Source of the DNA: Vicinamibacteria bacterium
GTDB taxonomy: Bacteria; Acidobacteriota; Vicinamibacteria; Fen-336
Assembly: GCA_025994075.1 (NCBI GenBank)
Contig: JAMQGV010000007.1
Coordinates: 1-64,000 of the forward strand
Reading direction: 5' to 3'
DNA: 64,000 bases
Shown: positions 1 to 10,432 of the stretch, piece by piece
Layout of the letters: every line of letters begins with the position of its first letter
Position numbering within the stretch: position 1 is the first letter of the stretch
Program-made: the position numbers and the translations under genes
Notes under the pieces: model-generated
What the model was told of the DNA's origin: nothing
The model's database searches: none
The model's input: only the letters and a program-made list of their open reading frames with translations

Positions 1-468
<468 letters not shown>

Positions 469-534
469 ATGACGTTTGTTCTGCCCGAGCGGGGCAGCTT
501 GCAATCGAGAACGGGTGATCTTCGGCTGCCGACA

Positions 535-652
535 TCCCGGTGACCATAGCGGAGGGGTCACACCCGTTCCCATTCCGAACACGGCCGTTAAGCCCTCCTG
601 CGCCGATGGTACTGCCAGGGTCGCCTGGTGGGAGAGTAGGACGTTGCCGGGA
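535..652 (+). rRNA. rrf: 5S ribosomal RNA
   Basis: About 118 nt begin tcccggtgac and end gttgccggga, so the terminal helix closes. The middle contains the conserved loop cattccgaacacgg and the stretch tgggagagtagg. It lies about 66 bases after the 23S end, as in a normal rrn operon. The ends are inferred from terminal pairing and may be off by 1-3 bases. Confidence 0.95.
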
Positions 653-670
653 TTTTCTTTCGTCCGACCC

Positions 671-702
671 AAGCCTCGTGGAGTTCCACTCTGCGGGGCT
701 TT
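671..702 (+). terminator. probable rrn operon terminator
   Basis: The inverted repeat aagcctcg ... cggggctt (one G-T mismatch) is followed by ttcgtcatttt. It sits 18 bases after the 5S end and before the next coding region. The U tract is interrupted, so this is a moderate-strength candidate. Confidence 0.5.
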
Positions 703-723
703 CGTCATTTTCGGGAGGTTCTC

Positions 724-2370
724 GTGGCTCGGCACGCCCCCCTGCTGCTGTTCTGCGCAGCCCTCGCCGTTCCGGCGCCCCGGGCCGTCGCCGAGCGCAC
801 GGAGAGCCTCGCCCGCGCTTCGTCCGCCGAGCGGATCGGCGACCGCGGTCTCGTGCAGCGGCTGCTGGCCGACCCCGACCGTGGCGTCCGCCGCCGGGCC
901 GCGCTGGCGGCCGGGCGCCTGGCTGATCCCGGCCTCGCCCCGCCGCTGACCCGCCTCCTCTCCGACGTCGAACCGGCCGTGCGAGCTGCCGCCGCCTGGG
1001 CGCTGGGCCGCTCGCGGGCTCCCGAGGCCCGCGAGCCGCTGGTGGCCGCGCTGGGCGACGCGAGCGTCGAGACGCGGGCACGCGCCGCGGAGGCGCTCGG
1101 CGCGTTCGAGGCCGGCTCGACCAGCGCGGCCCTGGCGGCCCACCTGGAGTCCATCCTGCCTCCCGGTCCCGTGGTCACGCTGCGCGACGACCCGGGGCAC
1201 GCCGATCCCTGGCAGGAGACCCGGGCCGCGCTGCTCGCGCTCGGAGAGCAGCGCGACGCGGCGGCCATCGCCCGCGTGCTGCTCCCGCCATCCGGGCCCC
1301 GGATCGACTGGTGGCCTGCGACATGGGTAGCGGGCCGCACGGGGGACCCCGGCCTCCGGCCCGTTCTTGAGGCCGCCGCGGCCTCCAGCAGTCCGGAGAG
1401 CCGGGCGATCGCGGCGGAAGCGCTGGGCTCGCACGCCGGCTCGCTTGCGCTGCAGCGAAAGCTGCTGGCCGATCCGGACCCCGCCGTCGTGACTGCGGCC
1501 CTGCGCGGTCTCGCCCGCTTGGGTACCCGCGAGGCCGCCCAGGCCGCGGCCGTGATGGTTCGGGCCGAACGCCCGGGACACCGGGCCGAGGCTCTGCGCG
1601 CGCTGGCGGCAGGCCCCCCGCTCCCGGAACTCGCCGCCCGCGTCCTCCCCGCGCTCGCGGACCCCGACCCTGCGGCCCGCGCCGCGGCCCACCTGGCCCT
1701 CGCCCACCTCGACCCGGAGCAGTACCCGCTGCTGCTCTCGAGCCTCGACCCGGACCCGGATCGCCGCGTTCGCGCCGCCACCGCCCAGGCCATACTCCGC
1801 ATCGGTGGCCCGCTTGCGGAGGCGCGCCTCCCCGAGTTCGCGGCAGACCCCGATCCGGACGTCCGCGCCGCGGCCCGCGCCCTCTCCGCCGCCCCCGAGC
1901 AGCCACCCTCGGAGCGCCCGCGACCCCTCGCGGACCATCTTGCCGCCACCGCCCCCTACCAGGTCGGGCTCTCGGGCCAGGTCTACAGCCCGCGGCTGGT
2001 CCTGGACACCACCGCCGGCCGGATCGAGGTCCTCCTCGACCCGGTCTCGGCACCGCTGGCCGTCTCGGACCTCGCCACGCGGGTGCGTTCCGGCGCCTGG
2101 ACCGGGCGGGAGATCGCGAACGTCGACACCGACCGCCAGGTGCTCCTCGAGGCGTCGGAGCCCCCGCTCCCCGCCGAGCCGTGGCCAGGGACGGTCGGCC
2201 GCGGTCACCTGATCGCCACACCCGAGGGCCTGGCCATCGCCCTCTCCCCGCGTCCGGAGCTCGCCCGCGACGCGACGGTCGTGGGCACCGTCACGGTCGG
2301 CCTGGCCGTGGCCGAACGCCTGCGGCCCGCCGACCGCGTCGTCGCCGCGGCCGTCTGGGACGGGCGCTAG
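724..2370 (+). CDS. Exported HEAT-repeat protein with degenerate cyclophilin-like C-terminal domain
   Basis: The 548-residue protein starts at GTG, with a GGGAGG ribosome-binding site about six bases upstream. The first 23 residues form a signal peptide (hydrophobic core LLLFCAALAV, cleavage near AVA). Residues of roughly 30-400 are tandem HEAT/PBS-lyase-type helical repeats with recurring D-P-D-x-x-V-R-x-A-A-A cores, a protein-interaction scaffold. Residues of about 415-548 read like a cyclophilin fold (LDTTAGRIEVLLDP, then a late VVGTVTVGLAVAERL segment), but I could not find the usual catalytic Arg, Phe and Gln residues, so isomerase activity is unlikely. The gene stands alone between the rrn operon and a minus-strand unit that ends just beyond it. 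Its function is unknown; a periplasmic scaffold or chaperone-like role is inference. Confidence 0.85.
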   Translation: MARHAPLLLFCAALAVPAPRAVAERTESLARASSAERIGDRGLVQRLLADPDRGVRRRAALAAGRLADPGLAPPLTRLLSDVEPAVRAAAAWALGRSRAPEAREPLVAALGDASVETRARAAEALGAFEAGSTSAALAAHLESILPPGPVVTLRDDPGHADPWQETRAALLALGEQRDAAAIARVLLPPSGPRIDWWPATWVAGRTGDPGLRPVLEAAAASSSPESRAIAAEALGSHAGSLALQRKLLADPDPAVVTAALRGLARLGTREAAQAAAVMVRAERPGHRAEALRALAAGPPLPELAARVLPALADPDPAARAAAHLALAHLDPEQYPLLLSSLDPDPDRRVRAATAQAILRIGGPLAEARLPEFAADPDPDVRAAARALSAAPEQPPSERPRPLADHLAATAPYQVGLSGQVYSPRLVLDTTAGRIEVLLDPVSAPLAVSDLATRVRSGAWTGREIANVDTDRQVLLEASEPPLPAEPWPGTVGRGHLIATPEGLAIALSPRPELARDATVVGTVTVGLAVAERLRPADRVVAAAVWDGR

Positions 2371-2381
2371 AAGGCCCGTCC

Positions 2382-2414
2382 AAAAAAAGAGAAAGGGGGT
2401 GGAACCCACCCCCT
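2382..2414 (-). terminator. Factor-independent terminator of the Lys/Ala peptide transcript
   Basis: Read on the minus strand, a perfect 9-bp stem AGGGGGTGG/CCACCCCCT (plus-strand 2394-2414, 3-nt loop) is followed by TTCTC and then seven T residues (plus-strand A run 2382-2388). The polarity fits only a minus-strand transcript. It lies 33 bases beyond the stop of the second small peptide gene and independently supports transcription of that pair. Confidence 0.85.
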
Positions 2415-2447
2415 CTCCGCGCACCTCTCGGTGCGACCGCCGCGGGC

Positions 2448-2507
2448 CTACTTCTTCTTCGCGGCCTTCTTCGCGGCCTTCTTCGCAGCCTTCTTCTTGG
2501 CAGCCAT
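2448..2507 (-). CDS. 19-residue Lys/Ala-rich basic peptide (copy 2)
   Basis: The ATG-to-TAG frame encodes only Met, Ala and Lys: an MAAKKK start, three further AAKK-type units and a KKK end. It contains 10 lysines, 8 alanines and no acidic residue. The composition matches the AAKK tails of histone H1-like and HU-type nucleoid proteins, but no folded domain is attached. A purine-rich [11 protein letters not shown]hine-Dalgarno-like run lies about 10 bases upstream of the ATG, and a strong terminator follows the stop. It is the downstream member of a tandem pair whose product starts identically. Binding to DNA, RNA or polyphosphate is inferred from charge only. It is too short for standard gene finders and is probably unannotated in relatives. 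Confidence 0.72.
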   Translation of the reverse strand: MAAKKKAAKKAAKKAAKKK

Positions 2508-2608
2508 GGTCGTCGATCCCCCCTCTCTCAGGGTCAGGGCCCGCCTGCCCGTCGCCGGGCGTCGAGCCGTCGGTGCACGGTGGAGGCCGGCTTCCCGCCG
2601 GCTACCGG

Positions 2609-2671
2609 CTACTTCTTCTTCTTCGCGACCTTCTTCGCAGCCTTCTTCGCAGCCTTCTTCTTGGCAGCCAT
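2609..2671 (-). CDS. 20-residue Lys/Ala-rich basic peptide (copy 1)
   Basis: The ATG-to-TAG frame encodes a peptide with the same first 14 residues as the neighbouring downstream copy, then VAKKKK: 11 lysines, 7 alanines, one valine. A near-ideal Shine-Dalgarno sequence AAAGGAGGG is placed about 9 bases before the ATG, which is strong evidence for translation. The gap to the next copy is 101 bases and carries a second ribosome-binding site, so the two are separate genes on one probable mRNA ending at the 2382-2414 terminator. The copies use synonymous codons at several positions and differ at Val15, so the peptide sequence seems conserved beyond a recent duplication. A role as a detached H1-like tail is inference. 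Confidence 0.77.
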   Translation of the reverse strand: MAAKKKAAKKAAKKVAKKKK

Positions 2672-3028
2672 CGTTCAGTTCCCTCCTTTCGGCCCACAGC
2701 CTGGGCGCCCGGCGCCGCTCACCAACTTCAACATCTCGGTTGATGTAACGGTTGACATACTAGGGGTAGGGTATGGAGCCGCCAGGAGGGTGTCAAGGCT
2801 TTTTTTCGCACAGGTCACCCGTATACCTCTCCGAACACGCGCTTTAGCCTGTGGAAGCACCTGTGCAAAAGCGCTTCCGACCGCGCCAGTCGTGAAGAAA
2901 ACCGATCCGACCCCGCCCCGGCCCGACCCCTCGAGCCGGCTCGCCGCTCGCAACCCTCGACACCCGACTGACATAGCTCCTTATATACGCCACGCTCAAG
3001 CCGTGCCCCGGGGCTATACTCCGCGCTC
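2672..3028. promoter_or_regulatory. Divergent intergenic region between the Lys/Ala peptide genes and tgt
   Basis: No coding potential was seen in this 357-base gap, which is more AT-rich than its surroundings. It holds an inverted repeat ACATC-N6-GATGT (2731-2746), followed by gtaacggttgacat, which repeats the GTTGA half-pattern; together they could form an operator. A plus-strand TTGACA lies at 2752-2757, but no good -10 element at the correct distance was found. The promoter of the minus-strand peptide unit must also lie here. No tRNA or structured RNA was recognised. Confidence 0.4.
3015..3020 (+). promoter_or_regulatory. Candidate -10 element for tgt
   Basis: TATACT matches the sigma70 -10 consensus at five of six positions and lies only eight bases before the tgt ATG. 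This would give a leaderless or near-leaderless mRNA. No recognisable -35 box is present 16-18 bases upstream, so the call is tentative. Confidence 0.35.
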
Positions 3029-4177
3029 ATGTCCTTCGCCTTCCGGCTCGAGGCCACCTCGGGACACGCACGCGCCGGCTGGCTCACCACACCACACGGC
3101 ATCGTCCCCACTCCGATCTTCATGCCGGTGGGCACGGCCGCCGCGGTCAAGGCGGTCACGACCCGAGACCTCGGCGAGCTCGGCGCCCACATCCTGCTGG
3201 CGAACACCTACCACCTCATGCTGCGGCCGGGATCGGACCTCGTCGCCCGGCTGGGCGGCCTGCACGGCTTCACGGGCTGGAACGGGCCGTTCCTCACGGA
3301 CTCCGGCGGCTACCAGGTCTTCAGCCTCGCCGCCCTTCGCCGGCTGGACGAAGAAGGCGTGCGCTTCCGCAGCCACCTGGACGGAAGCGCACACCTGCTG
3401 ACTCCCGAGCGCTCGATCGCCATCCAGGAGGAGCTCGGAGCCGACATCGCGATGGCCTTCGACGAGTGTCCGCCCTATCCCGCAGATCGGGCGGCGGTCG
3501 AGGACGCCACCCAGCGCACCACCCGATGGGCCCGGCGCTCGCGCGACGCCCACCGCCGGGCCGGCCAGGCGCTCTTCGGCATCGTCCAGGGCGGGGTCTT
3601 CGACGACCTCCGGGCCCGCAGCGCCGAGGACCTGATCGGCCTCGACTTCCCCGGTTACGCGGTCGGCGGCCTCTCGGTCGGCGAGCCGAAGGCCGACATG
3701 CTCCGCGTCCTCGACGGCCTGGCGCCGCTCCTCCCGACAGGCAAGCCCCGCTACCTGATGGGCGTCGGCACCCCCGAGGACCTGATCGAGGGCATCGCCC
3801 GCGGCATCGACATGTTCGACTGCGTGATGCCCACCCGCAACGCGCGCAACGGCCAGCTCTTCACCAGCGAGGGGAAGCTCTCGATCCGCAACGCCCGGCA
3901 CCGCGAGGATCCGCGCCCTCCGGACCCGGCCTGCGCCTGCTTCACCTGCCGGACCACGTCCCGCGCCTACCTGCGCCACCTCCACGCGGCCGGCGAAATG
4001 ACCGCCGCCACGCTGACGACGATCCACAACCTGGCCTTCTACCTTGACTTGGTGCGGCGAGTGCGCCAGAGTATCCTTTTGGGCCGGTTCGAGGAGTTCC
4101 GTGCGGAGACGCTGCGGCGTCTTCGTCCTGCTCCGGGCGAGCCGCCTGGCCAGCCCGAACTCGAGCCCTCGAGCTGA
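3029..4177 (+). CDS. tgt: Queuine/preQ1 tRNA-ribosyltransferase
   Basis: This enzyme exchanges the wobble guanine of tRNAs with GUN anticodons for preQ1, a step in queuosine synthesis. The 382-residue length is normal. Visible family hallmarks are [10 protein letters not shown] with the catalytic-base Asp, the substrate-binding segments GIVQGG and [10 protein letters not shown], the nucleophile region [15 protein letters not shown], and the zinc site C-A-C-x2-C followed by a later His. The gene heads the common bacterial order tgt-yajC-secD-secF on the same strand. The ATG start matches the family N-terminus ([11 protein letters not shown]). Confidence 0.97.
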   Translation: MSFAFRLEATSGHARAGWLTTPHGIVPTPIFMPVGTAAAVKAVTTRDLGELGAHILLANTYHLMLRPGSDLVARLGGLHGFTGWNGPFLTDSGGYQVFSLAALRRLDEEGVRFRSHLDGSAHLLTPERSIAIQEELGADIAMAFDECPPYPADRAAVEDATQRTTRWARRSRDAHRRAGQALFGIVQGGVFDDLRARSAEDLIGLDFPGYAVGGLSVGEPKADMLRVLDGLAPLLPTGKPRYLMGVGTPEDLIEGIARGIDMFDCVMPTRNARNGQLFTSEGKLSIRNARHREDPRPPDPACACFTCRTTSRAYLRHLHAAGEMTAATLTTIHNLAFYLDLVRRVRQSILLGRFEEFRAETLRRLRPAPGEPPGQPELEPSS

Positions 4178-4289
4178 CGGCGCGCGAGCCACTCCCTCCC
4201 GGGAGCGGCCGGCTGGGCGACCCCCGGGCCGCGGGCCCCCGGGCTGTCGATCCGCTACCAAGCCGAAACGCCAGAGGACCCCGAAGAGA

Positions 4290-4619
4290 ATGACGAACCT
4301 CGCGCCGCTGTTCGCCCTCGCGGGCCCGCCGTCCGAGGGCGAGAGCCCGCTCGCCAGCTTCGTGCTGATGGGCATCATCTTCGGCATCTTCTACTTCGTC
4401 CTGATCCTGCCCATGCGGCAGAAGCAGAAGAAGCTCGACGAGCTGGTCGCCCGCCTCAAGCCGGGAGACAAGATCATCCTCAGCGCCGGCATCTTCGGCA
4501 CCGTCGAGGGCGTCGAGCCCGACGGCCTGCTGGTGCGGGTGTCCGACAAGACCAAGATCAAGGTGCTCCGCAGTGCCGTCGCCGGCCTGCAGGCGGCGCC
4601 CCAGGCGGAGAGCAAGTAA
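4290..4619 (+). CDS. yajC: Sec translocon accessory subunit YajC
   Basis: This small inner-membrane protein associates with SecD-SecF and the SecYEG channel. From the ATG at 4290 it is 109 residues, with one transmembrane helix (about residues 25-43) followed by the YajC signature LPMRQKQKK and a soluble domain containing GDKIILSAGIFGTV. The frame stays open upstream to 4044, overlapping the end of tgt, but the protein similarity begins at 4290, where AGAGGA lies 11 bases upstream. It lies 3 bases before secD, indicating co-translation. Confidence 0.95.
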   Translation: MTNLAPLFALAGPPSEGESPLASFVLMGIIFGIFYFVLILPMRQKQKKLDELVARLKPGDKIILSAGIFGTVEGVEPDGLLVRVSDKTKIKVLRSAVAGLQAAPQAESK

Positions 4620-4622
4620 CCC

Positions 4623-6272
4623 ATGCCCCCTGCGTTGCAGAACCCGATCGTCCAGTGGCTGCTGCTGACCGCCATCCTCGGCGGCATCAGCTACTCCGTC
4701 ATGCGCAAGGAGCTGCGCCTGCGGGCGACCCTCTACGGCTCCTTCCTGCTCGCCTGCCTGGTGGCGATCTGGCCGCCGTACGGCACCGAGGACGGCCGGC
4801 CCGGCAAGATCCGCCTCGGCCTCGACCTGCGCGGTGGCATCCACCTCGTGATGCAGGTCGTCACCGACGACGCCCTCAACGCGACCGTCGACGACGCGCT
4901 CGACACCGTGCGCGAGCAGGCCCAGCGAAAGGCGATCCACGTCGGCGCAACCACCCGCGTCAGCCCGACCCGCTTCGAGGTGACCGGCGTCGAGCCGGCC
5001 CGCGTCAAGGACATGCGGGACTCGCTGCGCGACTTCTTCCGGGAGTGGGAGATCCGCGAGCCCGCCGAGGGCAGCTTCCAGGTCGAGATGACCGAGGTCC
5101 TCGCCCGATCGATCAAGGACCGCACCGTCAAGGAGGCGATCAAGACCCTCGAGCGCCGCGTCAACCAGCTCGGCGTCGCCGAGCCCGTGATCAGCGAGCA
5201 CGGCTCGCGCGGCGACCAGATCCTGGTCCAGCTCCCGGGCGTCAGCGACCCCGAGCAGGCCAAGCGCATCATCAAGCAGACGGCCCAGCTCGCCCTCAAG
5301 CTGGTCGAGGACTCGGCCGGCTCCCGCGAGGCGCTGCTGCAGGCCCACGGCGGGACCGTGCCCGACGGCATGGAGATCGTCGAGGGCCCCGGCGACCAGC
5401 CCGGGCAGCCGGTGTTCTACCTGGTGCGCCGCGAGGCGGTGATCACCGGCCGCGACCTCAAGAACGCCCGCGCCGGCGTCGACCCCAAGACCAACGGCCC
5501 CGACGTCCAGTTCTCGCTCAACCCGGCCGGCGCCGAGAAGTTCGCGCGCGCGACGGAGCGCAACATCGGCCGTCGCCTCGCGATCGTGCTCGACGGATCG
5601 GTCGCCTCGGCCCCGGCGATCCAGGGCCGCATCTCGAACGAGGGCGTGATCCAGGGCCGCTTCACCCTGCAGGAGGCCGACGAGCTGGCCAAGGTGCTGC
5701 GCGCGGGCGCGCTCCCGGCCACGCTGCGCATCCTGCAGGAGATGACGGTCGGCGCGTCGCTCGGCCGCGACTCGATCCGCTCCGGCGTGATGGCCTCGAT
5801 CGCGGGCATGGGCTTCATCGCGCTGTTCATGCTCTTCTACTACCGCCTCTCGGGCGTCAACGCGGTCGTGGCGCTGGCCGGCAACCTGCTGATCCTGCTC
5901 GGGGCGATGGCCTACTTCGGCGCCACCCTGACGCTGCCCGGGATCGCCGGCGTGATCCTGACGGTCGGCGTCGGCGTCGACACCAACGTGCTGGTCTTCG
6001 AGCGCATCCGCGAGGAGCTGCGCGCGGGCAAGACGGTGAAGGCCGCGATCTCGAACGGCTTCGAACGGGTGTGGATCACGATCCTCGACACCCACGCGAC
6101 GGCCCTGATCGCGGCCGCCTTCCTGTTCCAGTTCGGCACCGGGCCGGTCAAGGGCTTCGCGGTCACCCTCTTCATCGGCCTCGTCGCCAACGTGTTCGCC
6201 TCCTACTTCGTTTCCAAGTTCCTCTTCGAGTGGGTCCTCGGCAAGCGCCAGGTCCAGACGCTGAGCATCTGA
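4623..6272 (+). CDS. secD: Protein translocase subunit SecD
   Basis: SecD works with SecF to pull preproteins through the membrane using the ion gradient. The 549-residue protein has an N-terminal transmembrane helix, the D1 signature LGLDLRGGIHLVMQV near residue 65, a large periplasmic P1 domain, and five C-terminal helices. These include GVGVDTNVLVFERIREE, the conserved helix-4 and loop motif. The SecD-type RRVNQLGVAEPVI motif is intact. It sits 3 bases after yajC and 7 bases before secF. Confidence 0.97.
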   Translation: MPPALQNPIVQWLLLTAILGGISYSVMRKELRLRATLYGSFLLACLVAIWPPYGTEDGRPGKIRLGLDLRGGIHLVMQVVTDDALNATVDDALDTVREQAQRKAIHVGATTRVSPTRFEVTGVEPARVKDMRDSLRDFFREWEIREPAEGSFQVEMTEVLARSIKDRTVKEAIKTLERRVNQLGVAEPVISEHGSRGDQILVQLPGVSDPEQAKRIIKQTAQLALKLVEDSAGSREALLQAHGGTVPDGMEIVEGPGDQPGQPVFYLVRREAVITGRDLKNARAGVDPKTNGPDVQFSLNPAGAEKFARATERNIGRRLAIVLDGSVASAPAIQGRISNEGVIQGRFTLQEADELAKVLRAGALPATLRILQEMTVGASLGRDSIRSGVMASIAGMGFIALFMLFYYRLSGVNAVVALAGNLLILLGAMAYFGATLTLPGIAGVILTVGVGVDTNVLVFERIREELRAGKTVKAAISNGFERVWITILDTHATALIAAAFLFQFGTGPVKGFAVTLFIGLVANVFASYFVSKFLFEWVLGKRQVQTLSI

Positions 6273-6279
6273 GGGCGCC

Positions 6280-7212
6280 ATGGAGATCCTCAAGAACCCC
6301 AACTTCGACTTCCTCGGCAAGGCGCGCGTCTTCGTCACCCTCAGCGCCCTGCTGGTGATCGCCGCGCTGGTGCTGATCCTGCGCCCCGGCGGCCTGCGCT
6401 ACGGCGTCGAGTTCTCGGGCGGCACCCAGCTCATCGTGCGCTTCCAGAACCCGCCCGAGATCGACCGCATTCGAACCGCCGTCGAGCCGATGGCGCCCGG
6501 AGCGGTGATCCAGACCTACGGCCAGCAGGACACCAACCAGGTTCTGATCCGCATCGGCGGCAGCGAGGACGAGGCGGTCGAGGTCGGTGGCGACGCCCAG
6601 CGCGCGCTGTCGGCGATCGCCGCCCAGTACCCGCAGAACCCGGTCCGCGAGTCGTCGTCGGAGATCGTCGGGCCGATCGTGGGAGAGGAGCTGCGCCGCA
6701 AGGCGGTCCAGCTCACGGTGCTGGGGCTGCTCTTCCAGCTCATCTACATCGGCTTCCGCTTCAAGGGCGCGGTGTGGGGCGCGGGCGCCACGCTGGCGGC
6801 GTTCCACGACGTGATCATCACGCTCGGCCTGCTGAGCCTGCTGGGCTACGAGATCACGCTCAACGTGATCGCGGCGCTGCTCACCCTCGTCGGCTACTCG
6901 GTCAACGACACGATCGTCATCTTCGACCGCGCCCGCGAGATCCTCCACCACCGCCGCCGCGAGGGCCTGCGCAAGATCCTCAACGACGCGCTGAACCAGA
7001 CGCTGAGCCGCACCATCATCTCGAACGGCACCACGTTCCTGGCGGTCCTCGGCCTCTACCTGTTCGGGGGCGAGGTGCTGCGCTCGTTCGGCTTCGCGAT
7101 GGTGGTGGGCATCCTGATCGGCACCTATTCGACCGTCTACATCGCCAGCCCGATCGTGATCTGGTGGCACGAGCGGCGGCAGGGTGCCAGCGTCACCCGC
7201 AGCGCGGCCTGA
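6280..7212 (+). CDS. secF: Protein translocase subunit SecF
   Basis: At 310 residues this is the normal length for SecF. It has an N-terminal helix, the SecF signature YGVEFSGGTQLIVRF near residue 45, a short periplasmic domain, and five C-terminal helices with GYSVNDTIVIFDRARE, which carries the conserved Asp of the proton or sodium path. The C-terminal tail is short and basic. It is the last gene of the tgt-yajC-secDF unit; an inverted repeat overlaps its stop codon. Confidence 0.97.
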   Translation: MEILKNPNFDFLGKARVFVTLSALLVIAALVLILRPGGLRYGVEFSGGTQLIVRFQNPPEIDRIRTAVEPMAPGAVIQTYGQQDTNQVLIRIGGSEDEAVEVGGDAQRALSAIAAQYPQNPVRESSSEIVGPIVGEELRRKAVQLTVLGLLFQLIYIGFRFKGAVWGAGATLAAFHDVIITLGLLSLLGYEITLNVIAALLTLVGYSVNDTIVIFDRAREILHHRRREGLRKILNDALNQTLSRTIISNGTTFLAVLGLYLFGGEVLRSFGFAMVVGILIGTYSTVYIASPIVIWWHERRQGASVTRSAA

Positions 7213-7232
7213 CCGGGGGGCGACTCCCGGTC
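7211..7232 (+). terminator. Hairpin at the end of the tgt-secF unit
   Basis: A perfect inverted repeat GACCGGG/CCCGGTC with an 8-base loop begins within the secF stop codon. It has no U tract, so it may be a weak or factor-assisted terminator or an mRNA-stabilising hairpin. Confidence 0.4.
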
Positions 7233-7308
7233 GCCGAAACGTTAAGATTCGTCAGGGGCGCGGGGAGGCGGCTCCGGGCCGGCAACGGCCCGGCGGCCGC
7301 GGTGTACG

Positions 7309-8085
7309 ATGGCCGTGATGTCCGAGCCCGACAGCATCTTCGGCAGCCTGGTCGGCTCGGCGCCGCGCAAGCCGGTCCGACGCACCGGGCTGGCGGTGTC
7401 GGCCGCGGCACACACCGTGGTCATCGCCGCCCTGGTGCTGGTTCCGATCCTCTGGCCCGAGGCGCTGCCGGAGCAGCAGGACATCTACCGCGTCCTCATC
7501 TACAACCCGCCGCCGCCGCCGCCGCCGCCGCTGCCCAAGGGCTCGGCAGCGAAGCCCACGAACGAGCCCGCGAAGCCGGTCACGCCCGAGGAGACTCCGC
7601 GCAAGCCCGACACCCTGCTCGAGCCGAAGCCCGACGAGAGCGCGCTCGAACCCGAGGCCCGCGACAAGATGACCGAGCAGTTCGGCAGCCCGTCGGGCAG
7701 CGACATGGGCGTCGCCGAGGGCATGGAAGGCGGCGTCGAAGGCGGCGTGGTCGGCGGCGTGCTGGGCGGCGTGCTGGGCGGTGTCGTCGGCGGCACGGGC
7801 GACGGCCCGGTGATGGACTACGACTCGCCGCCGCGCGCCATCAAGATCACCCGTCCGCAGTATCCGCAGGAGGCCTTCGTCAAGAAGGTCGAGGGCACGG
7901 TCGTGCTCGAGATCCTGATCGACCAGAACGGGCGGGTCGTCAAGGCGCGCGTGCTGCAGTCGATCCCGCTGCTCGACGCCGCGGCGATCGAGACGGTCAA
8001 GCAGTGGGTGTTCAAGCCCGCGATCAAGAACGGGCGGCCGGTCTCGACGGTGGCCAACGCCCCGGTGGGCTTCCGCATCTTCTAG
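7309..8085 (+). CDS. TonB-family energy-transducing protein with Gly-Gly-Val spacer (first of two)
   Basis: TonB proteins pass energy from the inner-membrane ExbBD motor to outer-membrane transporters. The 258-residue protein has a cytoplasmic N-terminus, a transmembrane helix (about residues 29-48), a polyproline stretch (eight prolines near 65-72), and a charged spacer. Next comes a 22-residue GGV-x repeat (about 141-162), then a C-terminal TonB domain with P-x-Y-P-x-x-A near 184 and KQWVFKPAIKNGRPV. An alternative start is the ATG at 7318; neither has a clear Shine-Dalgarno site. It is not adjacent to exbBD, but a second tonB 2.3 kb downstream is. A dedicated partner receptor cannot be inferred. 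Confidence 0.9.
   Translation: MAVMSEPDSIFGSLVGSAPRKPVRRTGLAVSAAAHTVVIAALVLVPILWPEALPEQQDIYRVLIYNPPPPPPPPLPKGSAAKPTNEPAKPVTPEETPRKPDTLLEPKPDESALEPEARDKMTEQFGSPSGSDMGVAEGMEGGVEGGVVGGVLGGVLGGVVGGTGDGPVMDYDSPPRAIKITRPQYPQEAFVKKVEGTVVLEILIDQNGRVVKARVLQSIPLLDAAAIETVKQWVFKPAIKNGRPVSTVANAPVGFRIF
7729..7794 (+). repeat. 12-bp tandem repeat coding for GGVx units
   Basis: Five and a half in-frame copies of a GGCGGCGTSNNN unit encode Gly-Gly-Val-x inside the TonB-like spacer. The near-identical codon use would allow copy-number change by slippage without a frameshift. Confidence 0.8.
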
Positions 8086-8104
8086 CCCGCCGGCCGGCCC
8101 CGGG

Positions 8105-8133
8105 TTGACGGGCCCGCGCCTGCCCCTTACCCT
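8105..8133 (+). promoter_or_regulatory. Candidate promoter of the membrane pyrophosphatase gene
   Basis: TTGACG (8105-8110, five of six to the -35 consensus) is separated by 17 bases from TACCCT (8128-8133, three of six to the -10). It lies 90 bases before the start of hppA and after the preceding stop. The -10 is weak, so confidence is moderate. Confidence 0.45.
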
Positions 8134-8222
8134 ACCGCGCCTGCGTCCGCGCGGCGCCTGCGCGAGCCGCACCCGAAAACCCGGGGCGCGTCGGTCGGCC
8201 CCCGCCCAAGGAGATGCGTGCG

Positions 8223-10265
<2,043 letters not shown>

Positions 10266-10277
10266 GAGGAACCCCGG

Positions 10278-10311
10278 GGCCGCTCGTGGTGTCCAAACCC
10301 CGCGAGCGGCC
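10278..10311 (+). terminator. Hairpin terminator after hppA
   Basis: Inverted repeat GGCCGCTCG/CGAGCGGCC with a 16-base loop, 12 bases after the hppA stop. It lacks a strong U run, so it may need a termination factor. Confidence 0.5.
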
Positions 10312-10360
10312 ATTCGGGGGGCAAGTAAGATAGAGACGTAGTCGGGAGGGCCGGGGTTCC

Positions 10361-10390
10361 TTGACACCCCGGAAAGCAGGAACCTAGAAT
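10361..10390 (+). promoter_or_regulatory. Sigma70-type promoter of the tonB-exbBD operon
   Basis: A perfect TTGACA (10361-10366) and TAGAAT (10385-10390, five of six) are 18 bases apart. They stand 43 bases before the tonB start and after the hppA terminator. This is the best-matched promoter in the window. Confidence 0.8.
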
Positions 10391-10432
10391 CCTGTTTCCT
10401 CCCACGGTTGTTGGGGAAAGCGAGGACGTTCC

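Noticed and set aside
2399..2748. Plus-strand Ser/Pro-rich frames
   Set aside because: They are the opposite strand of the Lys/Ala peptide genes, whose ribosome-binding sites and terminator point to the minus strand.
3942..6338. 798-codon minus-strand frame
   Set aside because: Shadow of yajC, secD and secF in the opposite strand; repetitive Asp/Glu/Leu/His composition reflects reverse-complement codons.
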